Positions 1-9,285 of a stretch of DNA of 64,000 nt are shown here, one piece after another. The notes beneath the pieces are model-generated. The model saw nothing but the letters and a program-made list of their open reading frames with translations. It did no database searches and was not told the DNA's origin. The stretch lies in contig DAOTVP010000015.1 in assembly GCA_034436155.1 (NCBI GenBank), forward strand, positions 1 to 64,000, written 5' to 3'. The DNA comes from GCA-2794515 sp034436155 (GTDB lineage: Bacteria; Chloroflexota; Anaerolineae; Aggregatilineales; Phototrophicaceae). The position numbers were made by a program, and so were the translations under genes. Numbering within the stretch: position 1 is the stretch's first letter; every line of letters starts with the position of its first letter.

Positions 1-122
1 GAGGGGTGAATGCTGAGCGGTGTATACACAACCCCAACGACCATCCCCTGCAAACCCACGCGCACATCCCGACATACAACCTGAGTAAACTGTAACAATG
101 TGCATATTTTGTTCATACTATG

Positions 123-150
123 TTGCTTTATTGCTCAAATTCTCTACAAT
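123..150 (+). promoter_or_regulatory. Possible sigma-70 promoter for the S41 protease gene
   Basis: TTGCTT at 123-128 and TACAAT at 145-150 are separated by 16 bases, about 40 bases upstream of the chosen start at 192. The -35 match is only partial, so this is a weak call. The remaining upstream bases (1-122) show nothing else recognisable. Confidence 0.3.
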
Positions 151-191
151 CTACAGTATGATGTTGTTATAGATTGAAAGGTTGTGAGGAT

Positions 192-2528
192 ATGAGACAT
201 AAATTATTGATTTTTGTATCCATTTTTTTAATTCTTACAATTCAAATTTTCGCACAAGACACGATTCCCCCAGCACCGATTATCAACGATGAAGGTGGGA
301 CTGTTCGCATTACAGGCTTGCTGACTTATACCAACCCATTTTTTACCAGTGGGGTAGCCATGCCTGTCATCATCTTAGAAGACCAAGCGGGTTTTGTAGA
401 CCGCAATCGTTATTTTGTTATGTCGCCACAATCGCAAACACTGGCGCAAATTACATCCGATTTTTATACATCACCTGTCACATATAGCCTCGCGTTGCCT
501 ATTGAACCGCAGGGCGAATATCGGGATGTTCATTTTAATGATATTCCAGAGACAGGTGTTCAGGTATTCGCCGTCGCTTATTGGGAGAACATCTGGGGCG
601 ATCCCATTTTGGATGAACGCGATTTAAGTGGTGGGGGATGGTCTACTGCGTATGCGTCTACCCGTGTTAGCCCAAATCGGCGTGATGAAGGTGAAATCAT
701 TGGCGGGGCGTTTTTGGTGTATGCGCCCGATAATCAACAAGCATTTCCGTCCGATTTTGGGGCAGATGGTAAATTATTCACCCCAGATGACCCGATGGTC
801 AGGTTGCCACAAGGGTACACCGTGGTCAATTTAGATACATCGCCTTTTACCTTCGATCGTTCTCGCAACGCCAAATTAGATTTAATCGAGCCAGAAGGCG
901 CAGAATTGGTCGATTTTTCAGATATGACCTATACCGATGCGTTTGATGCGATGGTCGAGATGATGCGTCGTGAATACGCCTTCACCGAATATAAAAATAT
1001 CAATTGGGATGCGCTTTATGCCGAATTTTATCCCCGTTTTGAAGAGGCACAACGCAATCGAGATAATATTGCCTATTTATTTGCCCTGCGCGATTTTTTG
1101 TGGCGCATTCCTGATGGGCATGTTGGGGGTGTTGTCAATTCTCTTATCACCTATTATTGGGATGATACCGAAGGCGGATTGGGCATCGCCATCCGCGAGA
1201 TGGATGATGGTCGTGTTTTGGTGAATTACGTCACACCGAATAGCCCTGCCAGCAATGCGGGCATTCAATTAGGGGCTGAATTTTTGTCTATCAACAATAC
1301 GCCTATCAGCCAAGCCATATCCCAAACCGTCCCGTGGACGAGCCCGTTTAGCACATCGCACAATCGGCGTTTGGAACAATTACGGTATGTGGTGCGCTTC
1401 CGCTTAAATCAACAAGTCGCGCTTGAATATCGTAATCCAGATATGGCGCAATCGCGCATCGCCAATTTGAGGACAGTATTTGATAACGACAGCCTCATTT
1501 TTTCATATTACGATACCATCGGCATCGAAGAACCATCAGGTGGGCTAAATCTACCTGTCGAGTATCGTCAGCTCGAAAATGGCTATGTCTATGTCAAAAT
1601 TTACGGCTTTTTGGATGATAATCACCTCAGTATTCAGTTATGGGAACGCATGATGCGTTATTTGAATGAAGAAGCCGTCTCTGGCGTGATTGTCGATATG
1701 CGCGATAACGGCGGTGGGTGGGGCTGGTTAGCCAATGCGATGGCATCGTATTTCTTCACTGAAGAATACCCACTTGGTAGGAGTGCCTCTTATGATCCCG
1801 ATTTAGGGGAATTTTACTCCGATCCGCGTGGTGGCGCACGCTTATTATTACCACCCGAAGAATTACGCTATGCGGGACATGTGACTGTCCTCATCGGGCC
1901 GGGATGTGCCAGTGCCTGTGAGACGTTTGCCTGGGCGATGAAGATGAAAAATCGGGCGGTGATTGTTGGTCAATACCCAACGATGGGTTTAGGCGGTGGG
2001 GTCAATGATTTTATGATGCCCGATAACCAACGCATTCGCTTCACGGTCACTCGCGGATTAGGTCCGAATGGGCAAATCAACATTGAGGGCAGGGGTGTTC
2101 AACCGACTGTTCGTGTGCCAATTAACGAAGAAACGTTGTTTAGCGATGAAGATGTCATCCTTAATGAAGCAATCGCGGTATTAGATTTGCTCAACACGCC
2201 CAATTATATCCGTCAGATCTTTATGGGCGAAATTTTGATGGATGAAAAAATTGAAGGCACACTCGCAATCGGCACCGAGTTTTATTATAACTTCACGCCA
2301 CCGCAAGATGCTTATTATACGATTCGGGTGTATAATCCCGATGGATTGCTCGACACAGTATTGTCGATTAATAATGGTGCTGAAAATGATGATTTTGCCC
2401 TTGGCGAATTTAATTCCACCATCGAAAGCACTTATTTAGAAGCAGATACGACCTATAGCATCGGCGTAAAAGCCTATGCCAATCGTGGTGCTGGCGATTT
2501 TATTTTGACTATCACGTACGCACCCTAA
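192..2528 (+). CDS. Exported S41-family (tail-specific-like) peptidase with PDZ and C-terminal PPC-like domain
   Basis: The product is about 778 aa with an N-terminal signal peptide (hydrophobic stretch, then a FAQD cleavage region). A PDZ-like segment lies near residues 330-375 (GGLGIAI through NSPASNAGIQLGAEFLSI). The S41 core follows, with the nucleophile region GPGCASACETF near residue 573 and a basic MKMK segment just after, as in C-terminal processing proteases. The last 90 residues resemble a bacterial pre-peptidase C-terminal (PPC) beta-sandwich (TEFYYNFTPPQDAYYTIRV). It probably acts outside the membrane on protein substrates. The reading frame is open from a TTG at 174, but ATG 192 is preferred because AAAGG at 178-182 lies about 9 bases upstream and the signal peptide begins MRHK. 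The substrate is unknown. Confidence 0.82.
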   Translation: MRHKLLIFVSIFLILTIQIFAQDTIPPAPIINDEGGTVRITGLLTYTNPFFTSGVAMPVIILEDQAGFVDRNRYFVMSPQSQTLAQITSDFYTSPVTYSLALPIEPQGEYRDVHFNDIPETGVQVFAVAYWENIWGDPILDERDLSGGGWSTAYASTRVSPNRRDEGEIIGGAFLVYAPDNQQAFPSDFGADGKLFTPDDPMVRLPQGYTVVNLDTSPFTFDRSRNAKLDLIEPEGAELVDFSDMTYTDAFDAMVEMMRREYAFTEYKNINWDALYAEFYPRFEEAQRNRDNIAYLFALRDFLWRIPDGHVGGVVNSLITYYWDDTEGGLGIAIREMDDGRVLVNYVTPNSPASNAGIQLGAEFLSINNTPISQAISQTVPWTSPFSTSHNRRLEQLRYVVRFRLNQQVALEYRNPDMAQSRIANLRTVFDNDSLIFSYYDTIGIEEPSGGLNLPVEYRQLENGYVYVKIYGFLDDNHLSIQLWERMMRYLNEEAVSGVIVDMRDNGGGWGWLANAMASYFFTEEYPLGRSASYDPDLGEFYSDPRGGARLLLPPEELRYAGHVTVLIGPGCASACETFAWAMKMKNRAVIVGQYPTMGLGGGVNDFMMPDNQRIRFTVTRGLGPNGQINIEGRGVQPTVRVPINEETLFSDEDVILNEAIAVLDLLNTPNYIRQIFMGEILMDEKIEGTLAIGTEFYYNFTPPQDAYYTIRVYNPDGLLDTVLSINNGAENDDFALGEFNSTIESTYLEADTTYSIGVKAYANRGAGDFILTITYAP

Positions 2529-2541
2529 GAGAAACGCATCT

Positions 2542-3393
2542 ATGGATTCGGCAACCCTTCTGATTTCATCACCAGATCGCCGTGGCTTAGTCGCGGCGAT
2601 TACCGATTTTATTTTTCGGCGGAATGGCAATATTTTGCACCTCGACCAGCATGTCGATAGCGAACACAACATCTTTTTCATGCGTGTGCAATGGGATTTA
2701 TCACAATTTGAAATTCACAAAGAAAAGATTGCCCCCGCTTTTGCGCCACTCGCAGAGCAATATCACATGGATTGGCGCGTGCATTTTTCTGATGAACGAC
2801 AACGCATGGCGATATTCGTCTCGAAAGAAGACCACTGCTTGTATGATATGTTATCCCGTTGGCAATCGGGTGAATGGCGCGTGGATATTCCGCTCATCAT
2901 CAGCAATCATCCCACATTGGAACATGTCGCGCAAAAGTTTGGCATTCCGTTTCATGTGTTCAGCATCACCAAAGACAATAAAGCCGACCAAGAACGCGCT
3001 CAACTCGACCTGCTCAAGGCGCATCAAATCGATTTGGTGGTGCTGGCGCGATACATGCAAATCATCAGCGCCGATTTTATCGCCCAATATCACAACCGCA
3101 TCATCAACATTCACCATTCGTTTTTGCCTGCATTCCCTGGTGCCAAGCCCTATCATCAAGCCTACGAGCGCGGGGTGAAGATTATCGGCGCGACCAGCCA
3201 CTACGTCACAGCCGATTTGGACGCGGGTCCCATCATCGAGCAGGATGTCACACGGGTAGACCATCGAGATTCGGTGAGCGAGATGATTCGCAAAGGCAAA
3301 GACCTCGAAAAAACGGTACTCGCCCGTGCAATTTGGGCGCATTTGGGACATCGCGTTTTGGTCTATCAGAATAAGACGGTTGTATTTAAGTAG
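2542..3393 (+). CDS. purU: Formyltetrahydrofolate deformylase
   Basis: PurU hydrolyses 10-formyl-tetrahydrofolate to tetrahydrofolate and formate, balancing the one-carbon pool and supplying formate for purine synthesis. The 283-aa product has the normal family length. An N-terminal ACT domain (residues 1-85, starting with SPDRRGLVAAITDFI) precedes a formyl-transferase domain. That domain carries the catalytic segment INIHHSFLPAFPGAKPYHQA and the downstream ATSHYVTADLDAGPIIEQD with the conserved Asp. GAGAAA lies just upstream of the ATG. The gene starts 13 bases after the protease stop and ends 11 bases before the P1 peptidase, so the three are probably co-transcribed although they share no obvious pathway. 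Confidence 0.93.
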   Translation: MDSATLLISSPDRRGLVAAITDFIFRRNGNILHLDQHVDSEHNIFFMRVQWDLSQFEIHKEKIAPAFAPLAEQYHMDWRVHFSDERQRMAIFVSKEDHCLYDMLSRWQSGEWRVDIPLIISNHPTLEHVAQKFGIPFHVFSITKDNKADQERAQLDLLKAHQIDLVVLARYMQIISADFIAQYHNRIINIHHSFLPAFPGAKPYHQAYERGVKIIGATSHYVTADLDAGPIIEQDVTRVDHRDSVSEMIRKGKDLEKTVLARAIWAHLGHRVLVYQNKTVVFK

Positions 3394-3404
3394 AGGATAA
3401 CCAG

Positions 3405-4355
3405 ATGAACAACACGATTACAGCCATTAACGGGATTCGTGTCGGACATACCACATCCGAAACGGGCATGACAGGATGCACCGTCATTTTATGCCCACCT
3501 AATACTATCGGTGGGGTAGACCAACGCGGAGGCGCACCCGGTACCCGCGAAACCGATTTATTGCGCCCCATGCATCTTGTTCAGCAGGTTCATGCGATTG
3601 TGCTTTCGGGCGGGAGCGCCTATGGGTTATCGGTTGCCGATGGAGTCATGCGTTATTGCGAAGAACAGGGAATTGGCTACCCCGTCCCACCGTTTGTCGT
3701 GCCGATTGTCCCAACTGCGATTTTGATGGATTTGTATATGGGCGACCCAACAATTCGCCCGAATGCCGATATGGGTTATCAGGCGTGCCTATCGGCATCA
3801 TCTGCTCCCGTAGCCAGTGGCAACATCGGCGCGGGTATGGGATGTCGGATCGGGGGCTTATTCGGCAATTCATCTGCCACGAAAGGCGGGTTAGGCTCAT
3901 CACTCATCCAGATAGATGATGAATTGATGGTCGGCGCGTTGGTGGCGGTCAACGCTGTCGGCGATGTGGTGGATGAAACGGGCAATATCATCGCAGGGAT
4001 TCGCAACCCAGATGGCTCATTCATGGGGATGCTCAACGTGATGCGCGGTATGGCGCGGATGACCCCGCCCGATAGCAGTAACACGGTAATAGGCACAATC
4101 GTCACCAACGCCAAATTGACCAAAGAGGGCGTGAATAAAATCGCGCAGATGGCGCAGGATGGTCTGGCGCAAGCCATTCGCCCTGCCCATACCATGTTCG
4201 ATGGCGATACGATTTTGGGGTTAGCTACGGGTGAAATCGAAGCCAATGTGAGCGTGGTAGGAGCATTCGCCGCCGAAGCGATGGCGAGTGCCATTCGGAA
4301 CGCGGTGAGATCGGCAACAACATTAGGTGATGTTCGCGCATGGGATGTCGTGTAG
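3405..4355 (+). CDS. P1 family (DmpA/BapA-like) N-terminal nucleophile peptidase
   Basis: The 316-aa product matches the P1 peptidase family, which includes DmpA aminopeptidase and beta-peptidyl aminopeptidases. These enzymes self-cleave to expose an N-terminal Ser or Thr nucleophile. Recognisable blocks are the start (AINGIRVGHTTSETGMTGCT), the region GGVDQRGGAPGTRETDLL, the glycine-rich LSGGSAYGLSVADGV, GNIGAGMGCRIGG and SSNTVIGTIVTNAKLTK, where the cleavage and nucleophile site is expected. No signal peptide is seen, so it is likely cytoplasmic. Its TAG stop lies inside a palindrome that also carries the stop of the convergent histidine kinase. Natural substrates of these enzymes are usually unknown. 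Confidence 0.85.
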   Translation: MNNTITAINGIRVGHTTSETGMTGCTVILCPPNTIGGVDQRGGAPGTRETDLLRPMHLVQQVHAIVLSGGSAYGLSVADGVMRYCEEQGIGYPVPPFVVPIVPTAILMDLYMGDPTIRPNADMGYQACLSASSAPVASGNIGAGMGCRIGGLFGNSSATKGGLGSSLIQIDDELMVGALVAVNAVGDVVDETGNIIAGIRNPDGSFMGMLNVMRGMARMTPPDSSNTVIGTIVTNAKLTKEGVNKIAQMAQDGLAQAIRPAHTMFDGDTILGLATGEIEANVSVVGAFAAEAMASAIRNAVRSATTLGDVRAWDVV

Positions 4356-4374
4356 GGGGATTCATTCCCCCTAC
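4352..4374. repeat. Palindrome carrying both stop codons of convergent genes (GTAGGG family)
   Basis: Perfect 9-bp arms GTAGGGGGA (4352-4360) and TCCCCCTAC (4366-4374) flank the loop TTCAT. The TAG in the left arm is the stop of the P1 peptidase gene. The TAG read on the minus strand from the right arm is the stop of the histidine kinase gene. It may act as a bidirectional transcription end, although no T-run follows. Confidence 0.8.
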
Positions 4375-5612
4375 GCGCTCAATAATGTGAAGAAAAAGCG
4401 CCCGCCTTTATGGACAATGTTGGCTTCTGCCCAAATTTTGCCCCCGTGTGCTTGGACAATATGCCGACAAATTGCCAACCCTAAACCAGTCCCTTCACCA
4501 CCAGAACGGGACGCATCTACCTGATAGAATCGCTCAAAAATGCGGTCTACTTGATCTGGCGATACCCCCGGTCCGTTGTCGAAGACGCTAACCGTCACTT
4601 CATCACCGCCGTTTTGGGCGTTGATGATGATGGTATCGCCTTGTGGTGACCATTTAATGGCGTTGTGAATCAGATTTACCAGCACCCGTTGGATCAGATC
4701 GCGGTCACATAACACCATAAAATGGGCAGGCACATTGTTCTGGACGATGATATTATGCACCTCAATACGTTGTTCGAGCCGTTCTATGGCATCCAACACC
4801 AGTTGGCGCAAATTGTTTTCTATCATCCGCACAATCGATTGACCCGATTCTATCATGGATAAATCGGACATTTCTTGTACCAACCACATCAAATTTTCCG
4901 TCTCGCGGGCGATATTGCGTAGGGATGAAATGCTATCTTTGCGTTTGGGCTTATCTTGATCATGAAACAGATTGTCAATAATCAGGCGGATGTTGGCAAT
5001 CGGCGTACGGAGTTCGTGCGAAATATTCGCCACCATATCACGCCGTGCGCGGTTGAGTTTGACCAATTGGGTGATGTCACTCATGGCGAGTCGCACATAC
5101 GGGCGGTCATTATGCCGATACACTTGTGTCCGTACCCGATAGTGACGGTCTTTATACATCATCTGTTCTTCAAATGATTCTTCTTCGTTGACCAGCGCAT
5201 CGCTCACCATCAGTTCCAATTCGGGCAGGTCGGTTATATCTTTGAGCGATGACCCAGTTAAATTCGACTTATTGAATAACTTTTCGGCGCTTTCGTTGGT
5301 AGCGAGGATATTAAAGCCTGTATCTATCAGCAACAAAACATCATACGCGCCATCCGCCAAAATGTGATAAATGGGTACATCGTTTGATGACGTGGGCATT
5401 GCAACGGGTGGTGGAGCAGGGGTAGAGATAGCAACAGGTTCAGGTTGTTGCATAGGTGTGGCTATTACAGGTGGTTGTGTGGCGCTCACCAGTTGCGATT
5501 GTAGATTCTTGACCTGAGCGTGGGTCAATTTTTGTTGCTGAAACAAGGCGTATGTAACAATACCCAACCCCGCAAGGGTGATGAGCAAAATCACGATGAT
5601 GAACCATTCCAT
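4371..5612 (-). CDS. Sensor histidine kinase with PAS domain (PhoR/ResE-like)
   Basis: The 413-aa membrane kinase has one N-terminal transmembrane helix (residues 3-23), a short coiled region, a Pro-rich linker (46-75) and a PAS-like domain (about 82-185). The HisKA domain has the phospho-acceptor in NISHELRTPIANIRL (near residue 202). The HATPase domain shows the N box (NLIHNAIKWS), G1 (DNGPGV), the F box (FERF) and G2 (GTGLGL). There is no periplasmic sensor loop and no HAMP domain, so sensing is probably intracellular through the PAS domain. The gene begins 10 bases after the response regulator stop, and the two form a normal cognate pair. The signal is not deducible; PhoR-like domain order suggests, but does not prove, a phosphate or stress role. 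Confidence 0.9.
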   Translation of the reverse strand: MEWFIIVILLITLAGLGIVTYALFQQQKLTHAQVKNLQSQLVSATQPPVIATPMQQPEPVAISTPAPPPVAMPTSSNDVPIYHILADGAYDVLLLIDTGFNILATNESAEKLFNKSNLTGSSLKDITDLPELELMVSDALVNEEESFEEQMMYKDRHYRVRTQVYRHNDRPYVRLAMSDITQLVKLNRARRDMVANISHELRTPIANIRLIIDNLFHDQDKPKRKDSISSLRNIARETENLMWLVQEMSDLSMIESGQSIVRMIENNLRQLVLDAIERLEQRIEVHNIIVQNNVPAHFMVLCDRDLIQRVLVNLIHNAIKWSPQGDTIIINAQNGGDEVTVSVFDNGPGVSPDQVDRIFERFYQVDASRSGGEGTGLGLAICRHIVQAHGGKIWAEANIVHKGGRFFFTLLSA

Positions 5613-5622
5613 AGATTGTTAT

Positions 5623-6312
5623 TTATCCCTCGAACCGATACCCAACCCCGCGCACGGTGACAATTCGTTTGGGATTAGAAGCATCGTCCTCTATTTTTTC
5701 TCTGAGCCAGCGAATATGCACGTCTACGGTGCGCTTATCGACAAAATAATCGTATCCCCAAACTTTAGTGAGGATTAAATCACGCGATAGCACGGCACTT
5801 TTATTTCGCATGAGTTCTGCTAATAAGTCAAATTCTTTGTTGCTCAGGCGGATCTCATCATCATTTTTGAATACCCGCCGACCTGTCAGGTTGAGCCGAA
5901 TATCATTCGAGATGATTTCATCTTGTTGCACCACAGGGCGATCTACCAAACGGCGCAACACAGCACGTACCCGCGCCAAAAATTCGCCTAAGCCGAAGGG
6001 TTTGACGATATAATCATCCGCACCGCTTTCGAGACCGACAATTTTATCGACTTCGTTGCTACGGGCGGTGATAGCGATGATCGGAATACGGGCAGTGGCG
6101 GGGTCATGACGCACCATACGGCAAATGCTCAAGCCATCGAGTTTGGGTAACATGATGTCGAGTACGATGAGATCGGGCAAATCGCTCCGAATTTTTTGCA
6201 AGCCGATTTCGCCGTCTTCTGCTACGATGACATTAAAACCTTCAGACCGCAATTTTTCTACGAGATTATGCCTTAATGTTTGGTCGTCTTCTACAACTAA
6301 TATTTTTACCAT
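5623..6312 (-). CDS. OmpR/PhoB-family response regulator
   Basis: The 229-aa product has a receiver domain with acidic pocket E8-D9-D10, phospho-acceptor D52 (IVLDIMLP), T82 and K104 (VKPFG). A C-terminal winged-helix DNA-binding domain follows (SNKEFDLLAELMRN through TVRGVGYRFEG). The frame is open upstream to 6327, but the ATG at 6312 is chosen because GAGG lies four bases upstream and family members begin directly with a lysine-isoleucine-leucine-type strand (MVKILVVEDD). It is the partner of the adjacent histidine kinase. Regulators of this family typically bind 11-bp direct repeats; one such tandem repeat occurs at 41455-41487. Confidence 0.93.
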   Translation of the reverse strand: MVKILVVEDDQTLRHNLVEKLRSEGFNVIVAEDGEIGLQKIRSDLPDLIVLDIMLPKLDGLSICRMVRHDPATARIPIIAITARSNEVDKIVGLESGADDYIVKPFGLGEFLARVRAVLRRLVDRPVVQQDEIISNDIRLNLTGRRVFKNDDEIRLSNKEFDLLAELMRNKSAVLSRDLILTKVWGYDYFVDKRTVDVHIRWLREKIEDDASNPKRIVTVRGVGYRFEG

Positions 6313-6410
6313 TGTTCCTCTGTTCATTAACGCAAACCTCTCATCATTATCATTTAATAAAGATAAGCCTATGTTAAATTTTAGCGTAAGTTTATTAAAC
6401 CCTTATCAAT

Positions 6411-6438
6411 TGAATAAAAAAAGAGGGCGTATGCCCCC
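6411..6438 (-). terminator. Rho-independent terminator after the radical SAM gene
   Basis: Read on the minus strand, GGGGGC and GCCCTC pair around the loop ATAC (one G-T pair) and are followed at once by seven T residues. It begins 11 bases past the stop of the radical SAM gene. Confidence 0.75.
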
Positions 6439-6448
6439 GTAATATACT

Positions 6449-8359
6449 TTACGGCATCAGCGTAACATTTGGCTCGCGCTTGCGCTTGCCGATGGGTTTT
6501 ACAGGGGGGCATTCCCAACTTTCGGGCGCGGTTTGTGAGCGAATCTCTTTGAATTTGGGCAAAATCCCACAGGCAAAACATTGATCACGACAATCTACTC
6601 GCGTCTCGCCTTTGATGCTCATCAGATAATCATCCACCAAGAATTTTTTATGCACAGCGGCATCAATATGATCCCAGGGGAAAATTTCGGTGATGTCGCG
6701 TTCGCGGGTGGTGTAAAAACTAGGGTCTAATCCCGCATCGGCGAAGGCTTGTAACCATGTGGCGCGGTCATGTTTATCCATCCACGCATCAAAACGGCAA
6801 CCCATCCGCCAAGCGCGTTCTATCACTGTACCCAATCGCCTATCACCACGACTCAGCCAACCCTCAAAATCGCTTGATTCAAAATCGTTCCAACGTAAAT
6901 GCAGACCATTCTCGCGCATTTGCGATTTGAGCATCTGCAATTTGGTCTCGACCTGTTCACGGCTATCTTGTGGCACCCATTGGAAGGGGGTATGCGGTTT
7001 GGGGATGAATGTACTCACACCTACATTCACCGTTGCCTTCATGCCGATGATCTTGCGACCCTCTTTGAGGATGGCTTTGCATAGATTGATGATGCCCTGT
7101 ACATCCTCTAGTGTTTCGTTGGGATGCCCAATCATGAAATAAAATTTGATGGTGCGCCACCCGCGTGAATACACATCACGGGCGGTTTGCAACACCTGTT
7201 CATCGGGGACATATTTGTTAATCATGTTCCGCATTCGCTCGGTGGCGGCTTCGGGCGCGAATGTGAATCCATGACGGCGCGTATCGCCCAATTTATCCAA
7301 TAAATCGGCGCTGGTGGATTCAATCCGCAGGCTGGGCAAACTAAGGCTTAATCCGCTACCCGTATATTTTTCGTGAATGGCATCCACCAATTCATGCACA
7401 TAGACATAATCGGATGATGATAAACTCAAAAGGCTAATTTCTTCAAACCCCGTGGCGTGGATGACCGCTTCAATCGCCTCCATCACTTCTGGCACAGGAC
7501 GTTCACGCACAGGACGGGTTATCATGCCCGCATGACAAAACCGACATCCGCGTGTGCATCCGCGCATAATCTCTATCGGCGCACGATTATGCACCGTGTC
7601 TATATTTGGCACCAGAAATTTGGTGAACGGTTGGGGTAATACAGGCACAATGCGTTTGAGGACGCGCTTGGGTGCAACGGGATTATTCGTGGTTACATTG
7701 GCGATAGTGCCATCTTCGTGATAGGTCACATCATAAAAACGGGGGACGTACATGCCCTGAATTTTGGCAATCGCTTCGAGTTGCTCATACCGTGATGCCC
7801 CGCGTATATTTTTGAGCGTTTCAGCGACTTCGACAATGATTTCTTCGCCTTCGCCAATGACAAACGCATCTATAAAATCTGCCATCGGTTCGGGATTATA
7901 ACACGAGTGTCCACCTGCAATGATGAACGGGTAACTTTCGTCGCGGTCAATGCTATGAATTGGCATCCCTGCGAGGTCTATCAACGTCAACACATTGGTA
8001 TACAATTGTTCGTACGGTATGCTAATCCCCAACAGGTCAAAATCACGGATGGCATGTTTGGTTTCCAGCGAGAATAATGGAATATGTGCGTCGCGCATGA
8101 GGTGTTCCATATCATTCCACACCGAAAAAACGCGCTCCGCCAGCATATCCTCGCGCTTATTGACTTGTTCATACAGGAGCATGATGCCCAAATTGGACAT
8201 GCCCAAATCGTAAATATCGGGGAATGCCAACGCGACCTTAAAATCTACATCATCCCAATTTTTGGTGATGCTGTTATATTCGCCACCGACATAGCGACCG
8301 GGTTTTTCCACTTTGAGTAATATCCGACTCAGTTTTCGCTCGATTTGTTCAGGTGTCAT
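6449..8359 (-). CDS. B12-binding/radical SAM protein, TIGR03960 family
   Basis: The 636-aa protein has an N-terminal cobalamin-binding-like Rossmann segment (IAGGHSCYNPEPMADFIDAF). The radical SAM core carries the 4Fe-4S motif CTRGCRFC in MRGCTRGCRFCHAG. Its Cys-rich C-terminus (DCRDQCFACG, ESWECPP) is typical of TIGR03960. Members usually sit beside, or are fused to, a DUF2344 (TIGR03936) protein; that partner is encoded separately at 45542-46216. The pathway is not established; a role in RNA or cofactor modification has been suggested by context elsewhere. GAGG lies 9 bases upstream of the ATG. The gene is divergent from the methyltransferase gene, 48 bases away. Confidence 0.88.
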   Translation of the reverse strand: MTPEQIERKLSRILLKVEKPGRYVGGEYNSITKNWDDVDFKVALAFPDIYDLGMSNLGIMLLYEQVNKREDMLAERVFSVWNDMEHLMRDAHIPLFSLETKHAIRDFDLLGISIPYEQLYTNVLTLIDLAGMPIHSIDRDESYPFIIAGGHSCYNPEPMADFIDAFVIGEGEEIIVEVAETLKNIRGASRYEQLEAIAKIQGMYVPRFYDVTYHEDGTIANVTTNNPVAPKRVLKRIVPVLPQPFTKFLVPNIDTVHNRAPIEIMRGCTRGCRFCHAGMITRPVRERPVPEVMEAIEAVIHATGFEEISLLSLSSSDYVYVHELVDAIHEKYTGSGLSLSLPSLRIESTSADLLDKLGDTRRHGFTFAPEAATERMRNMINKYVPDEQVLQTARDVYSRGWRTIKFYFMIGHPNETLEDVQGIINLCKAILKEGRKIIGMKATVNVGVSTFIPKPHTPFQWVPQDSREQVETKLQMLKSQMRENGLHLRWNDFESSDFEGWLSRGDRRLGTVIERAWRMGCRFDAWMDKHDRATWLQAFADAGLDPSFYTTRERDITEIFPWDHIDAAVHKKFLVDDYLMSIKGETRVDCRDQCFACGILPKFKEIRSQTAPESWECPPVKPIGKRKREPNVTLMP

Positions 8360-8407
8360 ATCCCATACCTCTTTACATTTACATATAAGACCGATTATAG
8401 TATAGAC

Positions 8408-9280
8408 ATGGAAAAAATGTACATATACGGCGTATCAAGTTGGGAATGTATGAGCATTTTACCCCTATTAAACCAAGTCTTTCTGGATGATGTGATGAAC
8501 ATCCTGCGCCAATTGCCCGATAAAAGTGTGGATATGATTTACGGCGACCCCGATTACAATGTGGGCATCAAATATAATCAAAAATCATATACCCAAAATT
8601 TTGATGCGTATATTGATTGGTATATTGAATTGGCGAAAGAGTGTTTTCGGGTGCTAAAAGATGATGGCAATATGTTCTTCATCAATTATCCCAAGCAAAA
8701 TGCCTATTTGCGCGTCAAATATTTAGATGAGGCTTGTTATGAGGTGTTAGATTATGTGTGGGTCTATAACACCAATGTCGGGCATAGTCCAAAACGTTTT
8801 ACAACCGCGCATCGTAGCATTTTGCACGCTCGAAAGACCAAAGATAATCGTTTTTATAAAGACCAAGTAGCCCTTCCTTATCAAAATCCCAATGATAAAC
8901 GGATTCGCCAAAATATGGCGGATGGCTCTAAGGGACGGATGCCGTATGATTGGTTCTATTTTGATTTAGTCAAAAATGTGAGTAAAGAAAAAACTTTTCA
9001 TGCTTGCCAAATCCCACAGAAATTAGCCGAGATGTTGATTTTATCCTGTACCCAACCGCAAGATGTGGTGTTTGTATTATTTGGCGGGAGTGGTTCAGAA
9101 ATCGAAATTTGCCAACATTTAGATCGCCAATTCATCTCATGTGAACTTGACCCCGATTACCACGCCATGATTTTAGATCGCTTAAATTCTGGTGCAATTG
9201 ATGATAAATATCGCTTAAACGGTCAATTGCAGATCGAAAAAGTCGCACAACAATTAGACCTATTTCATATAGAAAGCTGA
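8408..9280 (+). CDS. Beta-class amino-DNA methyltransferase with atypical motifs
   Basis: The product is about 290 aa. Motif order (catalytic motif IV near the N-terminus, AdoMet-binding motif I near the C-terminus) marks a beta-class N6-adenine or N4-cytosine DNA methyltransferase. Motif IV reads GDPDYNVGIKY where DPPY is usual. Motif I reads LFGGSGSEIEICQHL, followed by FISCELDPDYHAMILDRL. No restriction endonuclease gene is nearby, so it looks like an orphan enzyme. The frame opens at 8345, but that start overlaps the divergent radical SAM gene. ATG 8408 is used here, and ATG 8450 with GGGA just upstream (276 aa) is equally possible. The exported beta-propeller gene follows after 5 bases, suggesting one operon. 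The recognition site is unknown. Confidence 0.78.
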   Translation: MEKMYIYGVSSWECMSILPLLNQVFLDDVMNILRQLPDKSVDMIYGDPDYNVGIKYNQKSYTQNFDAYIDWYIELAKECFRVLKDDGNMFFINYPKQNAYLRVKYLDEACYEVLDYVWVYNTNVGHSPKRFTTAHRSILHARKTKDNRFYKDQVALPYQNPNDKRIRQNMADGSKGRMPYDWFYFDLVKNVSKEKTFHACQIPQKLAEMLILSCTQPQDVVFVLFGGSGSEIEICQHLDRQFISCELDPDYHAMILDRLNSGAIDDKYRLNGQLQIEKVAQQLDLFHIES

Positions 9281-9285
9281 TAACC

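Noticed and set aside
2851..3351. 166-codon frame on the minus strand inside purU
   Set aside because: It lies wholly inside a clearly recognised gene, has no homologous features and no ribosome site.
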